Source of the DNA: a virus | Length of the DNA: 20,423 nt | IMG/VR virus record: IMGVR_UViG_3300042542_001811 | Location: 1-20,423 of that record | Strand: one strand, 5' to 3' | Shown here: one piece after another, positions 1-8,715 of the stretch | Position numbering within the stretch: the stretch's first letter is position 1 | Layout: each line of letters opens with the position of its first letter | Position numbers and translations under genes: made by a program | Notes under the pieces: model-generated | What the model was told of the DNA's origin: nothing | What the model saw: only the letters and a program-made list of their open reading frames with translations | The model's database searches: none

Positions 1-1
1 C

Positions 2-118
2 GGCCTGATGGACCTATACTGCGTGGACGACCGCCTCGACATGCTGGAGGGCCTGCAGATCATGGAAACTGCCGCTCTCAGCGCGTTGGCTAAGGGGGAG
101 GATAAGCAGGATGGCTAA
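2..118 (+). CDS. C-terminal end of an upstream tail gene (partial)
   Basis: An open frame enters from the left edge and gives 38 residues before a TAA at 116-118. The visible peptide is acidic with a helical pattern and ends in ALAKGEDKQDG. Its end overlaps the tape measure start by 8 bases, which fits a translationally coupled tail gene. In lambda-like phages the gene directly before the tape measure is the tail assembly chaperone pair (G/GT), so this could be the end of the frameshifted T portion or of its equivalent. That is inference from position only. The peptide is too short to recognise and any slippery site would lie outside the window. Confidence 0.6.
   Translation, partial: GLMDLYCVDDRLDMLEGLQIMETAALSALAKGEDKQDG
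94..101 (+). promoter_or_regulatory. Strong ribosome binding site of the tape measure gene
   Basis: GGGGGAGG lies 9 bases before the ATG at 111. It is one of only two strong Shine-Dalgarno matches I noticed in the window; most other genes rely on stop/start overlaps or have no evident site. It supports the choice of 111 as the start. Confidence 0.75.
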
Positions 119-3100
119 GCAGATTGAGGATATTGTTGTACAGCTAGGTATCCAAGGTTTTGAAGAATTAAATAAGCTACGCAGTTCCTTTAGAGAACTT
201 ACAAAAGTAACAAGAGGTACGGATGATCAGCTTAATGCTGCTCGCAAACGGCTGCTTGAGCTAAAAACCGAATTAGGAGATACCGCCCGAGCTAACAAGG
301 GACTTACCGATGCCTTTACTGCTTTAGTCGGCGAGGCTAGGCGCGGCTCCGACGTATGGCAAAGCCTAAATAAAGACTTGGCACAGTTGCGCCAAGAGTC
401 ACGCCTTACAGACACGCAAATTACAGCCTTGCGTGACATTATTGTCGATGAGTCAAAGGCTCATGCGCAGTCCGCAGTATCTATACGCGAGCATGTAAAA
501 TCTCTTCAAGACCTCAGAAATCAAGCTACCTTAAACGGCAAAGTACACCAGCAGCTAGGCGCAGATATTCAGCGGCTTACAGCTACCTTAGAACAGGGAG
601 AAATAACAAACAGAAAGCATTACAATTCCTTGACCGCCATGCTGGCGGTAAAGCCAGACAAGGTACTTAAGCAATGGGAAGACTACAATCGCATCCTTAA
701 AGAAGGTACTGCATCCGCCGACAAGCTGGCTACGGCACAACGTCGCCTCAATCAGCTTTCTGGCGCCCCACGCATCCTGGAACGCCGCCGCGTAAGCGAA
801 TCCGCAGCAATAACACAAGACCCTGAGTACCTACGCCGTTTTGGGTTTGAAGGTGCCTCCCTGCCCGAATTACCGAATACAAACGCTGCCTACGCACAAC
901 AAATAAAGGAACTGCAGCAAGACCTCGCTAACTTAGACCGCAACAGTATTGAATACCTGCAAACGCTTATGCAGCTGACGGGCGTGCAGCGGCAGTCCAC
1001 TGAGGTGGCACGCGGCTACGCTCAAGCGCTGCTAATGGGCGTACAAACCAAAACCGTAGCAAACAGTACACGCAATTTACAGGAAGTAGTAACAGCGTTG
1101 CGTGCAGAAATGCAGCAACTTGATACCACAACCTCCGAAGGCAGTGCTGCCTACGCACAAAACGCTAACCAGGTTCGTGTTTTAGAAAAACAGCTTAACG
1201 ATCTTGCTGGCGCATATCGTAATGTAAGCACTATGGCGACGCAGGCTGCCACAGCCGAGCAGAACGCCGCTAATAAGCGCATACGCGATAACTATTTCAA
1301 CCGAGCTGCAGTTGCACGCCAGGAGCAGGCGATTGAGGAACTGGGGCGCCGTGTACGTGAAGGTGTGGCTAACACTCCTCTGCTACTACCTGCGGCTGGC
1401 CAAACCTCTGCCGCTGGTACGGGCGCTGCGATTAGCGGCGGTGCCCGTCGTCTCGTTCCAGGGCGCACTGAAGTCACGTTTGGCCCATCCGAAGGTCAAG
1501 CACCCACGAGGGGTAGTCGCGCGTTCCTCGATGAGCGTGCGGTTCTACGTGGTGGCGATCTGCCTAGCGCTGCTGTAGGCGTATCTCCAGCACTAGGGGG
1601 ACAGTTAGCCGCTCAATTCGACAATTTGGGCAAATCTGCCGAACGAGCACGCCGCCCCTTGCGCGACATTTATGTTGATATTGATAAGACTACAAAAGCA
1701 AGTAACGGCAGCGTAAATAGTCTGGAAGCGCAGATAGGCGCTTGGACAGAACTACGCAATGCCGTTGGCCGTACCGCGCCCGCTTTTGATACAGCAACTA
1801 AGAAACTGGAGCAGCTCACGGCACGACGCGAGCGTCTTACCGGGGGCCGCCGCCTAAGCGGGATGCAGCTCGCCCAGGGCGTCGGCGCGGCGCTTAGTGG
1901 TGGCATTTTTGGCGGCCCCGAGGGCCTGATCGGCGGTCTCGGCGGCTTGGCCGTGGGCGGCGTGGGCGGCGCCTTCGCTGGCGCAGCCGCTGGTGCGCAG
2001 GTCGGCATGTTCCGCCAGCAGCTCAGTGGCGTCACCGACTATTCGGCCCGCATCGACAAGCTGCAGATCGCTCTGCGGGGCATTCTTGGCTCCCAGGACG
2101 CTTACACCCGCGCTTTGGCAGCTGCTGACTCCGCGACCCGCGATCTCAACATCCCCCAGGAGATTGCGATCCGAAGCATGACCCAACTGAGTGCCGCTGT
2201 GACCGGCGCCGGTGGAACGGTTACCGACTCGGCCTTCGCGTTCCGTGCAGTAAGCGAGGCAGTGAAAGCCACTGGTGGCAACGCCGAGCAGGCCGATGGC
2301 GCCCTTCTCGCACTCACGCAGGTCTTCTCCAAAGGCAAGGTCAGCGCCGAAGAACTTAACCAAATCGCTGAGCGTCTACCCGGCACATTTGTCCTATTCG
2401 CCAAGGCGGCCGGCATGACCGGCCCTCAACTGCAGAAGGCGCTCCAGGAAGGCCAAGTAGGTCTGAACGACCTAATGAAGTTCCTGCAGCTAATCAGTAC
2501 TGAGTACGGACAAACGGCACTCAAGATCGCCAAGTCCAGCCAAGAAGCCGGCGCTCGTTTGACAGTTGCAATGCAAAACATGCAACTAGAGGTAGGACGC
2601 GCTCTGCAACCTCTGGGTGCCGATTTGCAAAACGCATTTGCCATATTTATAACCGACATCACACCTGCCGTAGTCGCTGCTGCACAAGGGTTTGTGGGCG
2701 TGGCTAAGGCAATCGGTGCTGCCGGTGATGCGTTTATGGATTTCACAGCACCTGTACGGGATTTCTTCGCCACGGGAATGCCTGCATACCTACAGGTTGC
2801 TAAAGCGTTTTGGGATAGTATCGCCAACGATGTCTCTGCGTTCTGGACTCGTATTGGCAGTTTCTTCACAGGATTGCAAACAATAAGCTCTACAGCGTTA
2901 AAGGCTATCGGTATAGACGTGGGAGGGCTAGGAGATACCATGCAGATAGTGGCCACTAATGTAGGTAAGTTCTGGTCTAGCATTTTTGACTTCATCAAAG
3001 GCCGCTGGCGCGAAACCGTCAGCAACATGATCAACTACAGCAATCCTTTGCTGGCGGGCCTCAAACTGCTTGGAATTGCAGATGTAGGCCAGGCTGTAAC

Positions 3101-5186
3101 AAAGGGTATAGCGGCGGGTGCTACCGCAATGTCACCTATATTTAAGCTTCCGCAGGCGCAGCAGAGCACTGCAGAAAGCCCGTCCGTATTCCCCTCCCCT
3201 GCCACAGACGAGGAAAAGAAGAAAAAAGCAGCCAAGGACAAAGCAGAGAGAGAGCGCCAAGCCGCGGCCGCCGAACAGCAGCGCCTGGCCAACACCCTGC
3301 TCGACCAGCAGCTGCGTGCAGCCGACAGGGTATTCCAGCACCAAATCGAGCTGGACCGTCAACGCTACGAACTACAAAAACGCCTAGACGACGCCCAAGC
3401 ACAGAATCGCATCATGCGCGAAACTGGTGCAGCACGCGACATCGTAAGCAACTTTGAGGATCTGCAGCGCAGCCTCCGCGAAATCGAGGAGCGCCGTGTC
3501 CGCGCAGTTCAAGACGTACGCCTGGCCAAGCAGACGCAACAAAGCGCTGCAGTACGTGCCACCTTTGCAGACCAAGGTGCAGCGGCACTAAGCGCCGGTG
3601 GTACGGGCATCAGTGCTACTGCCATCGCAAAGGCAACTGCAGAGGCAGCAAAATTCACAGGCATCGCAAACCAGTGCTCTGAGGCTGTTAAGAGCTTCTA
3701 CAAGTCTTTAGGTATAACTTTGCCCGGTGTAACTGCATGGGCAGACACAGTACGCAATGCAGGTACGGTTATGCGGGACTGGAGTAAACTGCGTCCCGGC
3801 GATATTGTTGCTACTGGGCGTCCCGGCGATACTCCGCATGTAGGCGTGTATACAGGTGGAAATAATGTGTTCCACCAGTCTCGTAAGCGCGGTCTTACTG
3901 CTGGTAACTACCCCGATTTGGATTATTTCAAATCAGGGTATTTCGTACGTCCCACACAATCTGCCGGAACCGCGCGGATGCCCACAGGCGCCGCAGCCCA
4001 GCAGAATCGCGCAATCAGAGCGAGCGGTGGTGCGGTTATCGAGGGTCTCGACGTAAACAAGGCCGAAGCGCAGCTACAACTTATCGAAGCCAACGTATCT
4101 AAGGAACGCGCTACCTTATTTGAGCAATTCACGCTCAAGGCCACAGATGCCCTTAGGCAACAAAACGCGACAATGCGCGATAGTAACGAACTGCAGACTC
4201 TGCGTAACCGCCTCACCCTAGAAGGCGTGCGCCCTGAGTTTGTAGACCTGGAAGAACGCTTACTCGGTATCAGGCAAGAGCAAAACCAAGCACAAACTAC
4301 GTACAATCAGCTTGTTAAAGCTAACCCCGATAGAGCAGCCGAACTTCAGAGCGTCTTAGCTGCGCAGAACGAACAGTACGCCGAGCGTGCGCGGCTTTTG
4401 CGAGAAAATGCAGAAGCTGCAGAAGCCTTCAACAAGGCGATGCGCACTCGCCAAGACGAGCGCATCGGCCTCGGCCTACGCGAAGGCGCCGAAGCTTACG
4501 TCCAGTCGATCGGCACCATGCGCGAGGCCACGGCCCAGCTCGCCCAGACCGGCATCAAGGGTGTCGAGGACGCCATCTTCAGCCTCGTCACCACCGGCAC
4601 CGCCAACTTCCGCGAGTTCGCCGCCTCGATCCTTAGGGATACGGCTCGCATGATCATTCAGCAAATGGTGCTGCGCAGCATCATGCAGATCATCAGCGCC
4701 GTTGCTCCTGGCGGTGGTGGCTTCGGTAAGGGGTACTTCGATCCGATGACGGGTCTGGGGACTGCTGGTCCGAATTTCGGCTTCGCCAAGGGCGGTGTAT
4801 TCGGCGCCAACAGCATTCAGCCCTTTGCCATGGGTGGCACGTTCCCACGCAACGTCACCGCTTACGCCATGGGCGGCATCGTCGATAAGCCGACGCTGTT
4901 CCCCTTCGCCAACGGCGGCGCCGGCCGCCTCGGGCTTATGGGTGAGGCTGGCCCGGAAGCGATCATGCCGCTCCGCCGCCTCCCCAGCGGGAGGCTGGGC
5001 GTCGAGGCAGGCGGCGCTGGAACGGGCGTCGTCGTCAACGTGAACGTGGACGCCAAGGGGACGGCAGCAGAAAGCGATCAAAGCAACAGTAAGGCACTCG
5101 GAGAAGTATTAGGCGTAGCAGTACGTGCTGAGTTGATTCAACAGCAACGCCCAGGGGGGCTGCTAGACCCCAACCGCAGGCGATGA
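111..5186 (+). CDS. Tail tape measure protein with internal NlpC/P60 peptidase domain
   Basis: This 1691-aa protein is the internal ruler and scaffold of the tail tube and is thought to be ejected into the cell with the DNA. Residues 1-560 are largely helical and polar. A glycine-rich hydrophobic stretch (about 578-633) precedes a typical tape measure domain (about 643-800, with an AEELNQIAERLPG-type core). A charged coiled coil lies at about 1033-1100. Residues about 1175-1290 form an NlpC/P60-like domain with Cys1189 (NQCSEAV), His1243 (PHVGVYTG) and His1255, spaced 12 apart as in that family. The C-terminus (about 1499-1540) resembles the lambda tape measure C-terminal region (FREFAASILRDTARMIIQQ). 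The ruler relation implies a long tail, roughly 200-250 nm (inference). Two segments, about 1840-2470 and 4440-5070, are clearly GC-richer than the rest. The stop overlaps the next start as ATGA. Confidence 0.95.
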   Translation: MAKQIEDIVVQLGIQGFEELNKLRSSFRELTKVTRGTDDQLNAARKRLLELKTELGDTARANKGLTDAFTALVGEARRGSDVWQSLNKDLAQLRQESRLTDTQITALRDIIVDESKAHAQSAVSIREHVKSLQDLRNQATLNGKVHQQLGADIQRLTATLEQGEITNRKHYNSLTAMLAVKPDKVLKQWEDYNRILKEGTASADKLATAQRRLNQLSGAPRILERRRVSESAAITQDPEYLRRFGFEGASLPELPNTNAAYAQQIKELQQDLANLDRNSIEYLQTLMQLTGVQRQSTEVARGYAQALLMGVQTKTVANSTRNLQEVVTALRAEMQQLDTTTSEGSAAYAQNANQVRVLEKQLNDLAGAYRNVSTMATQAATAEQNAANKRIRDNYFNRAAVARQEQAIEELGRRVREGVANTPLLLPAAGQTSAAGTGAAISGGARRLVPGRTEVTFGPSEGQAPTRGSRAFLDERAVLRGGDLPSAAVGVSPALGGQLAAQFDNLGKSAERARRPLRDIYVDIDKTTKASNGSVNSLEAQIGAWTELRNAVGRTAPAFDTATKKLEQLTARRERLTGGRRLSGMQLAQGVGAALSGGIFGGPEGLIGGLGGLAVGGVGGAFAGAAAGAQVGMFRQQLSGVTDYSARIDKLQIALRGILGSQDAYTRALAAADSATRDLNIPQEIAIRSMTQLSAAVTGAGGTVTDSAFAFRAVSEAVKATGGNAEQADGALLALTQVFSKGKVSAEELNQIAERLPGTFVLFAKAAGMTGPQLQKALQEGQVGLNDLMKFLQLISTEYGQTALKIAKSSQEAGARLTVAMQNMQLEVGRALQPLGADLQNAFAIFITDITPAVVAAAQGFVGVAKAIGAAGDAFMDFTAPVRDFFATGMPAYLQVAKAFWDSIANDVSAFWTRIGSFFTGLQTISSTALKAIGIDVGGLGDTMQIVATNVGKFWSSIFDFIKGRWRETVSNMINYSNPLLAGLKLLGIADVGQAVTKGIAAGATAMSPIFKLPQAQQSTAESPSVFPSPATDEEKKKKAAKDKAERERQAAAAEQQRLANTLLDQQLRAADRVFQHQIELDRQRYELQKRLDDAQAQNRIMRETGAARDIVSNFEDLQRSLREIEERRVRAVQDVRLAKQTQQSAAVRATFADQGAAALSAGGTGISATAIAKATAEAAKFTGIANQCSEAVKSFYKSLGITLPGVTAWADTVRNAGTVMRDWSKLRPGDIVATGRPGDTPHVGVYTGGNNVFHQSRKRGLTAGNYPDLDYFKSGYFVRPTQSAGTARMPTGAAAQQNRAIRASGGAVIEGLDVNKAEAQLQLIEANVSKERATLFEQFTLKATDALRQQNATMRDSNELQTLRNRLTLEGVRPEFVDLEERLLGIRQEQNQAQTTYNQLVKANPDRAAELQSVLAAQNEQYAERARLLRENAEAAEAFNKAMRTRQDERIGLGLREGAEAYVQSIGTMREATAQLAQTGIKGVEDAIFSLVTTGTANFREFAASILRDTARMIIQQMVLRSIMQIISAVAPGGGGFGKGYFDPMTGLGTAGPNFGFAKGGVFGANSIQPFAMGGTFPRNVTAYAMGGIVDKPTLFPFANGGAGRLGLMGEAGPEAIMPLRRLPSGRLGVEAGGAGTGVVVNVNVDAKGTAAESDQSNSKALGEVLGVAVRAELIQQQRPGGLLDPNRRR
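3791..3831 (+). repeat. 14-bp direct repeat inside the NlpC/P60 domain
   Basis: GCGTCCCGGCGATA occurs at 3791-3804 and again at 3818-3831, a period of 27 bases (9 codons). Both copies are in frame and encode an RPGD motif, so the domain carries RPGDIVATG followed by RPGDTPHVG. The second copy sits directly before the catalytic histidine. The first copy corresponds to the PGD turn usual in NlpC/P60 proteins; the second may be a local duplication. Confidence 0.7.
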
Positions 5187-6271
5187 CGACGTTTACATAC
5201 ACACCTGATTTTCCTGCAGAAGAGCGGTCACGCCCGCGTGTTCGTAGCTACGAGGCAGATGGATTTGCGCTTCGCGCAGAAGATGGCATAAACCTCCTCA
5301 CAGATAAGTGGCCGCTTACATTTTCCGCTCGCAGCTCCACCGAGCGCACCAATCTGCTGAGCTTCTTCGCCACGCAAAACGGTAAACTTCCGTTTACGTG
5401 GACTACACCTTTCAATGAAACGGGTCAATTTGTATGCACCGCATGGGATCTAACCTTAGACTCCTGCAATTTAACTACTATTTCAGCCCTATTTGAGCTT
5501 GTATACGTTCCAGGGGCAACCAATATCCCTGTAACTAACGTACCCACTTCAGCCTTTACATGGCTTCCAGATTTCACTACCTCCAGAAGCGTAGATACTA
5601 AAACACGTAGATTAGAGTTTGGTGAGGGATATAGTCAATCTGTAACCATAGGCATTCACGCTGAAACCGAGAAGTGGTCCCTTACCCTAAATAACCTGAC
5701 TAATGCTCGGCGCGACGACATCCGAGCGTTTTTACGTGGAGCGGCTCGTGTTGCGTCCTTTGCGTGGCAAAACCCCCTAGGCGAAAACGGAGAATATATT
5801 TGCGAGGAATGGACAACAACGTACACTAAGTTTAACAATAGTTCTATACGTGCCGAGTTCACGCGCATTTATGGCACACTAGCAGTAACATTTAATGCGT
5901 ATGCTTCCGGCTTTAGCGAGGTAGTATCTTACGAGCTTGCAGGAGGCACCGCTTACGCATCCGCTCCGGGCTTTACAGTTAGCGTAGAGTTGGAGTTCAC
6001 AACATCGGGTACTGCTTCTACAGCGGCGCCAGGATTTAATGAAAGCGTAAACGCAGAGTTTACTGGAGGCGTAGCGTATGCACCGGGCGGTGGACCGCCG
6101 AGTCCAGGTGCAGGCGCCAGTGGGAGCTTCTGGAGCGACTGGGCCTACTACGATCCTGACATCTTCCTGTACGTCGAAGAAGTAACAGTTGCGAGCACAG
6201 CACCCGTCTACTGGAACAGGTGGCAGTCCTGGACTGAAGACCCTCCACTGCTATTTGAGGAGTCGTCCTAA
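5183..6271 (+). CDS. Minor tail protein M family, with duplicated domain
   Basis: The 362-aa product has two tandem copies of the phage minor tail protein M fold, at about residues 3-109 (from TYTPDFPAEER) and 125-230 (from TWLPDFTTSRS, containing RRLEFGEGYSQ). Each ends in a strand ending in FELVY or FTRIYG. Lambda M is about 109 aa, so this is a two-domain version. Residues 238-300 hold about three imperfect repeats built on AYAS-x-GF and ending in a Gly-Gly or Ser-Gly turn. A Pro/Gly linker and an aromatic acidic tail follow. M proteins act in tail tip assembly next to the tape measure, and the position directly after the tape measure gene agrees. The start overlaps the tape measure stop (ATGA at 5183-5186). 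A 50-base gap (6272-6321) without a recognisable signal follows. Confidence 0.85.
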   Translation: MTTFTYTPDFPAEERSRPRVRSYEADGFALRAEDGINLLTDKWPLTFSARSSTERTNLLSFFATQNGKLPFTWTTPFNETGQFVCTAWDLTLDSCNLTTISALFELVYVPGATNIPVTNVPTSAFTWLPDFTTSRSVDTKTRRLEFGEGYSQSVTIGIHAETEKWSLTLNNLTNARRDDIRAFLRGAARVASFAWQNPLGENGEYICEEWTTTYTKFNNSSIRAEFTRIYGTLAVTFNAYASGFSEVVSYELAGGTAYASAPGFTVSVELEFTTSGTASTAAPGFNESVNAEFTGGVAYAPGGGPPSPGAGASGSFWSDWAYYDPDIFLYVEEVTVASTAPVYWNRWQSWTEDPPLLFEESS

Positions 6272-6321
6272 GCCTCGCTACACTGAGCACATAAGCGTCC
6301 AGCATCTACGCCCTACCCGTT

Positions 6322-6690
6322 ATGGCAGCCCCCAACATCAAAAGCGGTAGCTCCGTCACGACCGTCACCGGCAAAACGGTTGGGTACGCAGTGACAACCT
6401 CAATGGCTGCAGCGCTGAGCAACGGGTCTAGCAGCGGCAAGGTGCTGAAGATCAATTCGGTGTACTGCGCCAACGTGGACGGCACCGCAGCAGCTGACAT
6501 CAGCCTGGAGCACTACAACGGCACCACCGGCTTCGCCATCGGCAAGACGATCACCGTGCCAGCTGATGCCACGCAGGTGCTGGTAACCCGCGAGGCTTAC
6601 ATCTATCTGGAGGAAGGCCACAGCCTCCGAGCACAGGCCAGCGCCACTGGCGACCTGGAGCTGGTCATCAGCTACGAGGACATCAGCTGA
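6322..6690 (+). CDS. Small phage structural protein (fibre-associated, conserved hypothetical)
   Basis: A 122-aa protein rich in Ala, Ser, Thr and Val with an alternating beta-strand pattern and no signal peptide or membrane segment. It contains SSGKVLKINSVY, a VDGTAAADISLEHYNG segment, ITVPADATQVLV and the ending LELVISYEDIS. From memory this resembles a short structural protein that recurs in cyanophage and other marine phage tail regions, of unknown function. Its position opens the accessory block between M and L and it is coupled to the LamG gene by a TGATG overlap, so a role as a fibre or virion surface component is likely. It is GC-rich compared with the M gene before it. The function assignment is inference. 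Confidence 0.75.
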   Translation: MAAPNIKSGSSVTTVTGKTVGYAVTTSMAAALSNGSSSGKVLKINSVYCANVDGTAAADISLEHYNGTTGFAIGKTITVPADATQVLVTREAYIYLEEGHSLRAQASATGDLELVISYEDIS

Positions 6691-7487
6691 TGCTTGGCTT
6701 CAACGGCGGTTTGATCGGCAAGAGGCGCAAGCAGGAAGCCACGACGCCAGGGCTGTGGTTTCCGAATGAACGCGCAATAATTGCAGGTTCGGATTCGTAC
6801 TGGGACAACGTGTCGCTGCTGCTGCACATGGATGGCAGCAACGGCAGTACAACATTCACCGATAGCAGCAGTAATACTTTGACAGCCACCATTTATGGTG
6901 ACGCGCAAATAAGCACAGCTCAAAGCAAATTTGGTGGATCGTCTGGTGTATTTGACAAGACTGCCGACCGCCTGACATACGCCAATAGCGGCTTTGAATT
7001 TGGAACAGGAGACTTTACTATCGAAGCGTGGATTTATAGTCGCGATGTCAGTTCAGCGGCTTCAAGGGGATGGCTGCAGACTTCGTCAACTGCAGGCGGT
7101 CTGCAGGCTTCTTACAATGACGGTCTATCAATCCTGCAAGGAGCTAACGCCGCAGGCGGCAGCGCAGACGGCGGCATTTGCATTGCCATGAGCGGTAACG
7201 TTTTTATAGGATCATCCGGCTCAACTGTGGTTTTATTTACAAATCAATGGCAACACATAGCCGTAACGCGCTCCGGCACAACTGTTAGAGTATTTGTTGA
7301 CGGCGTGCTTGTAGGTACTTCAACAGGTGTAACGGCTAACCTCACGGGCCAGAACCTAGTTGTTGGGGGGTATTACGATACCGGCTTTTTATTTGACGGC
7401 TACATAGACGAATTGCGCATCACGAAAGGAATCAGCAGGTACAACGCGACGTTCACCCCATCGGGCGCTCCCTTCCCTAACGGCTGA
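6690..7487 (+). CDS. LamG/concanavalin A-like domain tail protein, copy 1
   Basis: The 265-aa product has a short basic N-terminus (GGLIGKRRKQ then TTPGLWFPNE) followed by a LamG-like jelly roll at about residues 39-262. The hallmarks are VSLLLHMDGSNGSTTFTDSS near the start, FEFGTGDFTIEAWIYS in the middle, WQHIAVTRSGTTVRVFVDG, and GYIDELRITKG near the end. Such domains bind carbohydrate and in phages act as fibre or decoration modules that may contact the host surface. It is a paralogue of the gene at 7903, sharing N-terminal and core motifs. The N-terminal basic/GGL motif shared by both copies may attach the protein to the virion (inference). It is coupled at both ends by TGATG overlaps (6688-6692 and 7485-7489). 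Confidence 0.88.
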   Translation: MLGFNGGLIGKRRKQEATTPGLWFPNERAIIAGSDSYWDNVSLLLHMDGSNGSTTFTDSSSNTLTATIYGDAQISTAQSKFGGSSGVFDKTADRLTYANSGFEFGTGDFTIEAWIYSRDVSSAASRGWLQTSSTAGGLQASYNDGLSILQGANAAGGSADGGICIAMSGNVFIGSSGSTVVLFTNQWQHIAVTRSGTTVRVFVDGVLVGTSTGVTANLTGQNLVVGGYYDTGFLFDGYIDELRITKGISRYNATFTPSGAPFPNG

Positions 7488-7900
7488 TGCTCTACTCCCA
7501 CCGCCAAGCCACTCCCGCGCTCCTGCCCCACCGCATCCGCTTTGCGGACGGCAGCACCCGCACGGACGCCAGCACCTTCACGCCTGACGAGCTGGAGCGT
7601 GCCGGTTACAGCGGCCCGTTCGAGCGCCCCGAGTGCAACCCGAAGCTGGAAACAATCGACTGGGACGGCAGCGCCTTTGTGGTGCGTCCCTACAGCTTCA
7701 ATGAGTTGCAAACGCAGCACGCCAAGGTCCGCGAACGGCGCATCGAACTGCTCAAGGCCAGCGACTGGACGCAGATCACCGACTACGACCTCGGTGCCGA
7801 TCGTGACGCCTGGGCCGCCTACCGCCAGGCACTGCGCGACCTGGCTGATGTCGCTAACCCGTTCGACATCACCTGGCCGCAGCCACCCACTACCGCCTAA
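7487..7900 (+). CDS. Tail fibre assembly chaperone-like protein (Phage_tail_APC type)
   Basis: A 137-aa protein. The N-terminus carries an RIRFADGSTRTDAS segment. The C-terminal half matches the phage tail assembly chaperone pattern: a RERRIELLKASDWTQ helix (about 82-96), then AWAAYRQALRDLA (108-120) and a final ITWPQPP. Proteins with this signature usually sit directly after a fibre or adhesin gene and help fold it, as here after LamG copy 1. It starts inside the LamG stop codon. The DNA is GC-rich and C-ending in codon choice. A truncated copy of its first 24 or so codons occurs after LamG copy 2. Confidence 0.85.
   Translation: MLYSHRQATPALLPHRIRFADGSTRTDASTFTPDELERAGYSGPFERPECNPKLETIDWDGSAFVVRPYSFNELQTQHAKVRERRIELLKASDWTQITDYDLGADRDAWAAYRQALRDLADVANPFDITWPQPPTTA
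7522..7557 (+). repeat. 36-bp repeat, copy A (in the intact chaperone gene)
   Basis: Bases 7522-7557 are identical to 8750-8785. They encode LPHRIRFADGST. The copies lie at the 5' ends of the intact and the truncated chaperone genes and mark the duplication of the LamG-chaperone cassette. Confidence 0.95.
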
Positions 7901-7902
7901 CC

Positions 7903-8715
7903 ATGTCCCCCGTATTCGCCACCAACGGCGGCCTCTCCGGCGCCAAGCGCACAACGACTACCAGCAGCGCTCCAGGCATCTGGATGCTGGAGGAACAGGC
8001 AGTGGCTAGGCGTGCCAACATCTGGCCACGTACAGACGATGAATACTTCGCCAACGTAAGCCTGCTGCTGCACATGGATGGCAGCAACGGCAGCACTACG
8101 TTTACGGATAACAGCAGCAACGGGTTTACAGTCACGGCTAATGGCAACGCGCAGATAAGCACGGCTCAGAGCAAATGGGGCGGTGCAAGCGGATACTTTG
8201 ACGGTGCAGGAGACTTTCTGACTGTTCCGGTCAATAGTGCATTTGAGCTTGGCACAGGTGATTTTGATGTAGAACTGTGGGCTCGGTTTGATTCTGTTAA
8301 TTCATTAACTCCATTAGTCAACCTTGGCGTTGGCGCCATCGGGGGCGGGTCTCCAACTACATCCGGTTGGGCGTTATTTTGGCAAACAGATAATACACTT
8401 GCCTGGTATAGATTTGATGGGACGACTTCAACAATAACTAGCCGCGCATGGACCCCAGTTGTTAATACATGGTATTTCATCAGGGCCACTAGAAGCGGCA
8501 CTAATCTGCGACTTTTGGTAGACAATACACAACTTGGCGCAACGGCTACAGACTCAACAAGTTACAACAAGATCAACGACGATGATCTGTACGTAGGTCG
8601 TTTGATTACTGGCGGTGGAACTTTTTACATGCCGGGCTACATCGACGATCTCCGCATAACCAAAGGCGTTGCCCGCTCAGATGTACTTCCGAGTGGCCCC
8701 TTCCCGAACGGCTGA
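7903..8715 (+). CDS. LamG/concanavalin A-like domain tail protein, copy 2
   Basis: The 270-aa paralogue of the 6690 gene has an N-terminal NGGLSGAKR stretch, then SSAPGIWMLEEQ, and a LamG fold at about residues 50-267. It keeps VSLLLHMDGSNGSTTFTDNS, AQISTAQSKWGG, FELGTGDFDVELWARF, a WYFIRATRSGTNLRLLVDN strand and GYIDDLRITKG. The two genes share an identical 32-bp stretch (6816-6847 and 8062-8093). The middles differ, which suggests diversification of the ligand-binding face while framework and attachment parts stay the same (inference). The start is 2 bases after the chaperone stop, and its own stop overlaps the chaperone remnant as TGATG. Confidence 0.88.
   Translation: MSPVFATNGGLSGAKRTTTTSSAPGIWMLEEQAVARRANIWPRTDDEYFANVSLLLHMDGSNGSTTFTDNSSNGFTVTANGNAQISTAQSKWGGASGYFDGAGDFLTVPVNSAFELGTGDFDVELWARFDSVNSLTPLVNLGVGAIGGGSPTTSGWALFWQTDNTLAWYRFDGTTSTITSRAWTPVVNTWYFIRATRSGTNLRLLVDNTQLGATATDSTSYNKINDDDLYVGRLITGGGTFYMPGYIDDLRITKGVARSDVLPSGPFPNG

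Noticed and set aside
1854-2363. 169-aa minus-strand frame in the tape measure gene
   Set aside because: It is antisense to the conserved tape measure domain in a GC-rich patch; the product has no recognisable motif.
4476-5081. 201-aa minus-strand frame in the tape measure gene
   Set aside because: It is antisense to the conserved C-terminal tape measure region and is long only because the local GC-rich composition lacks stops.
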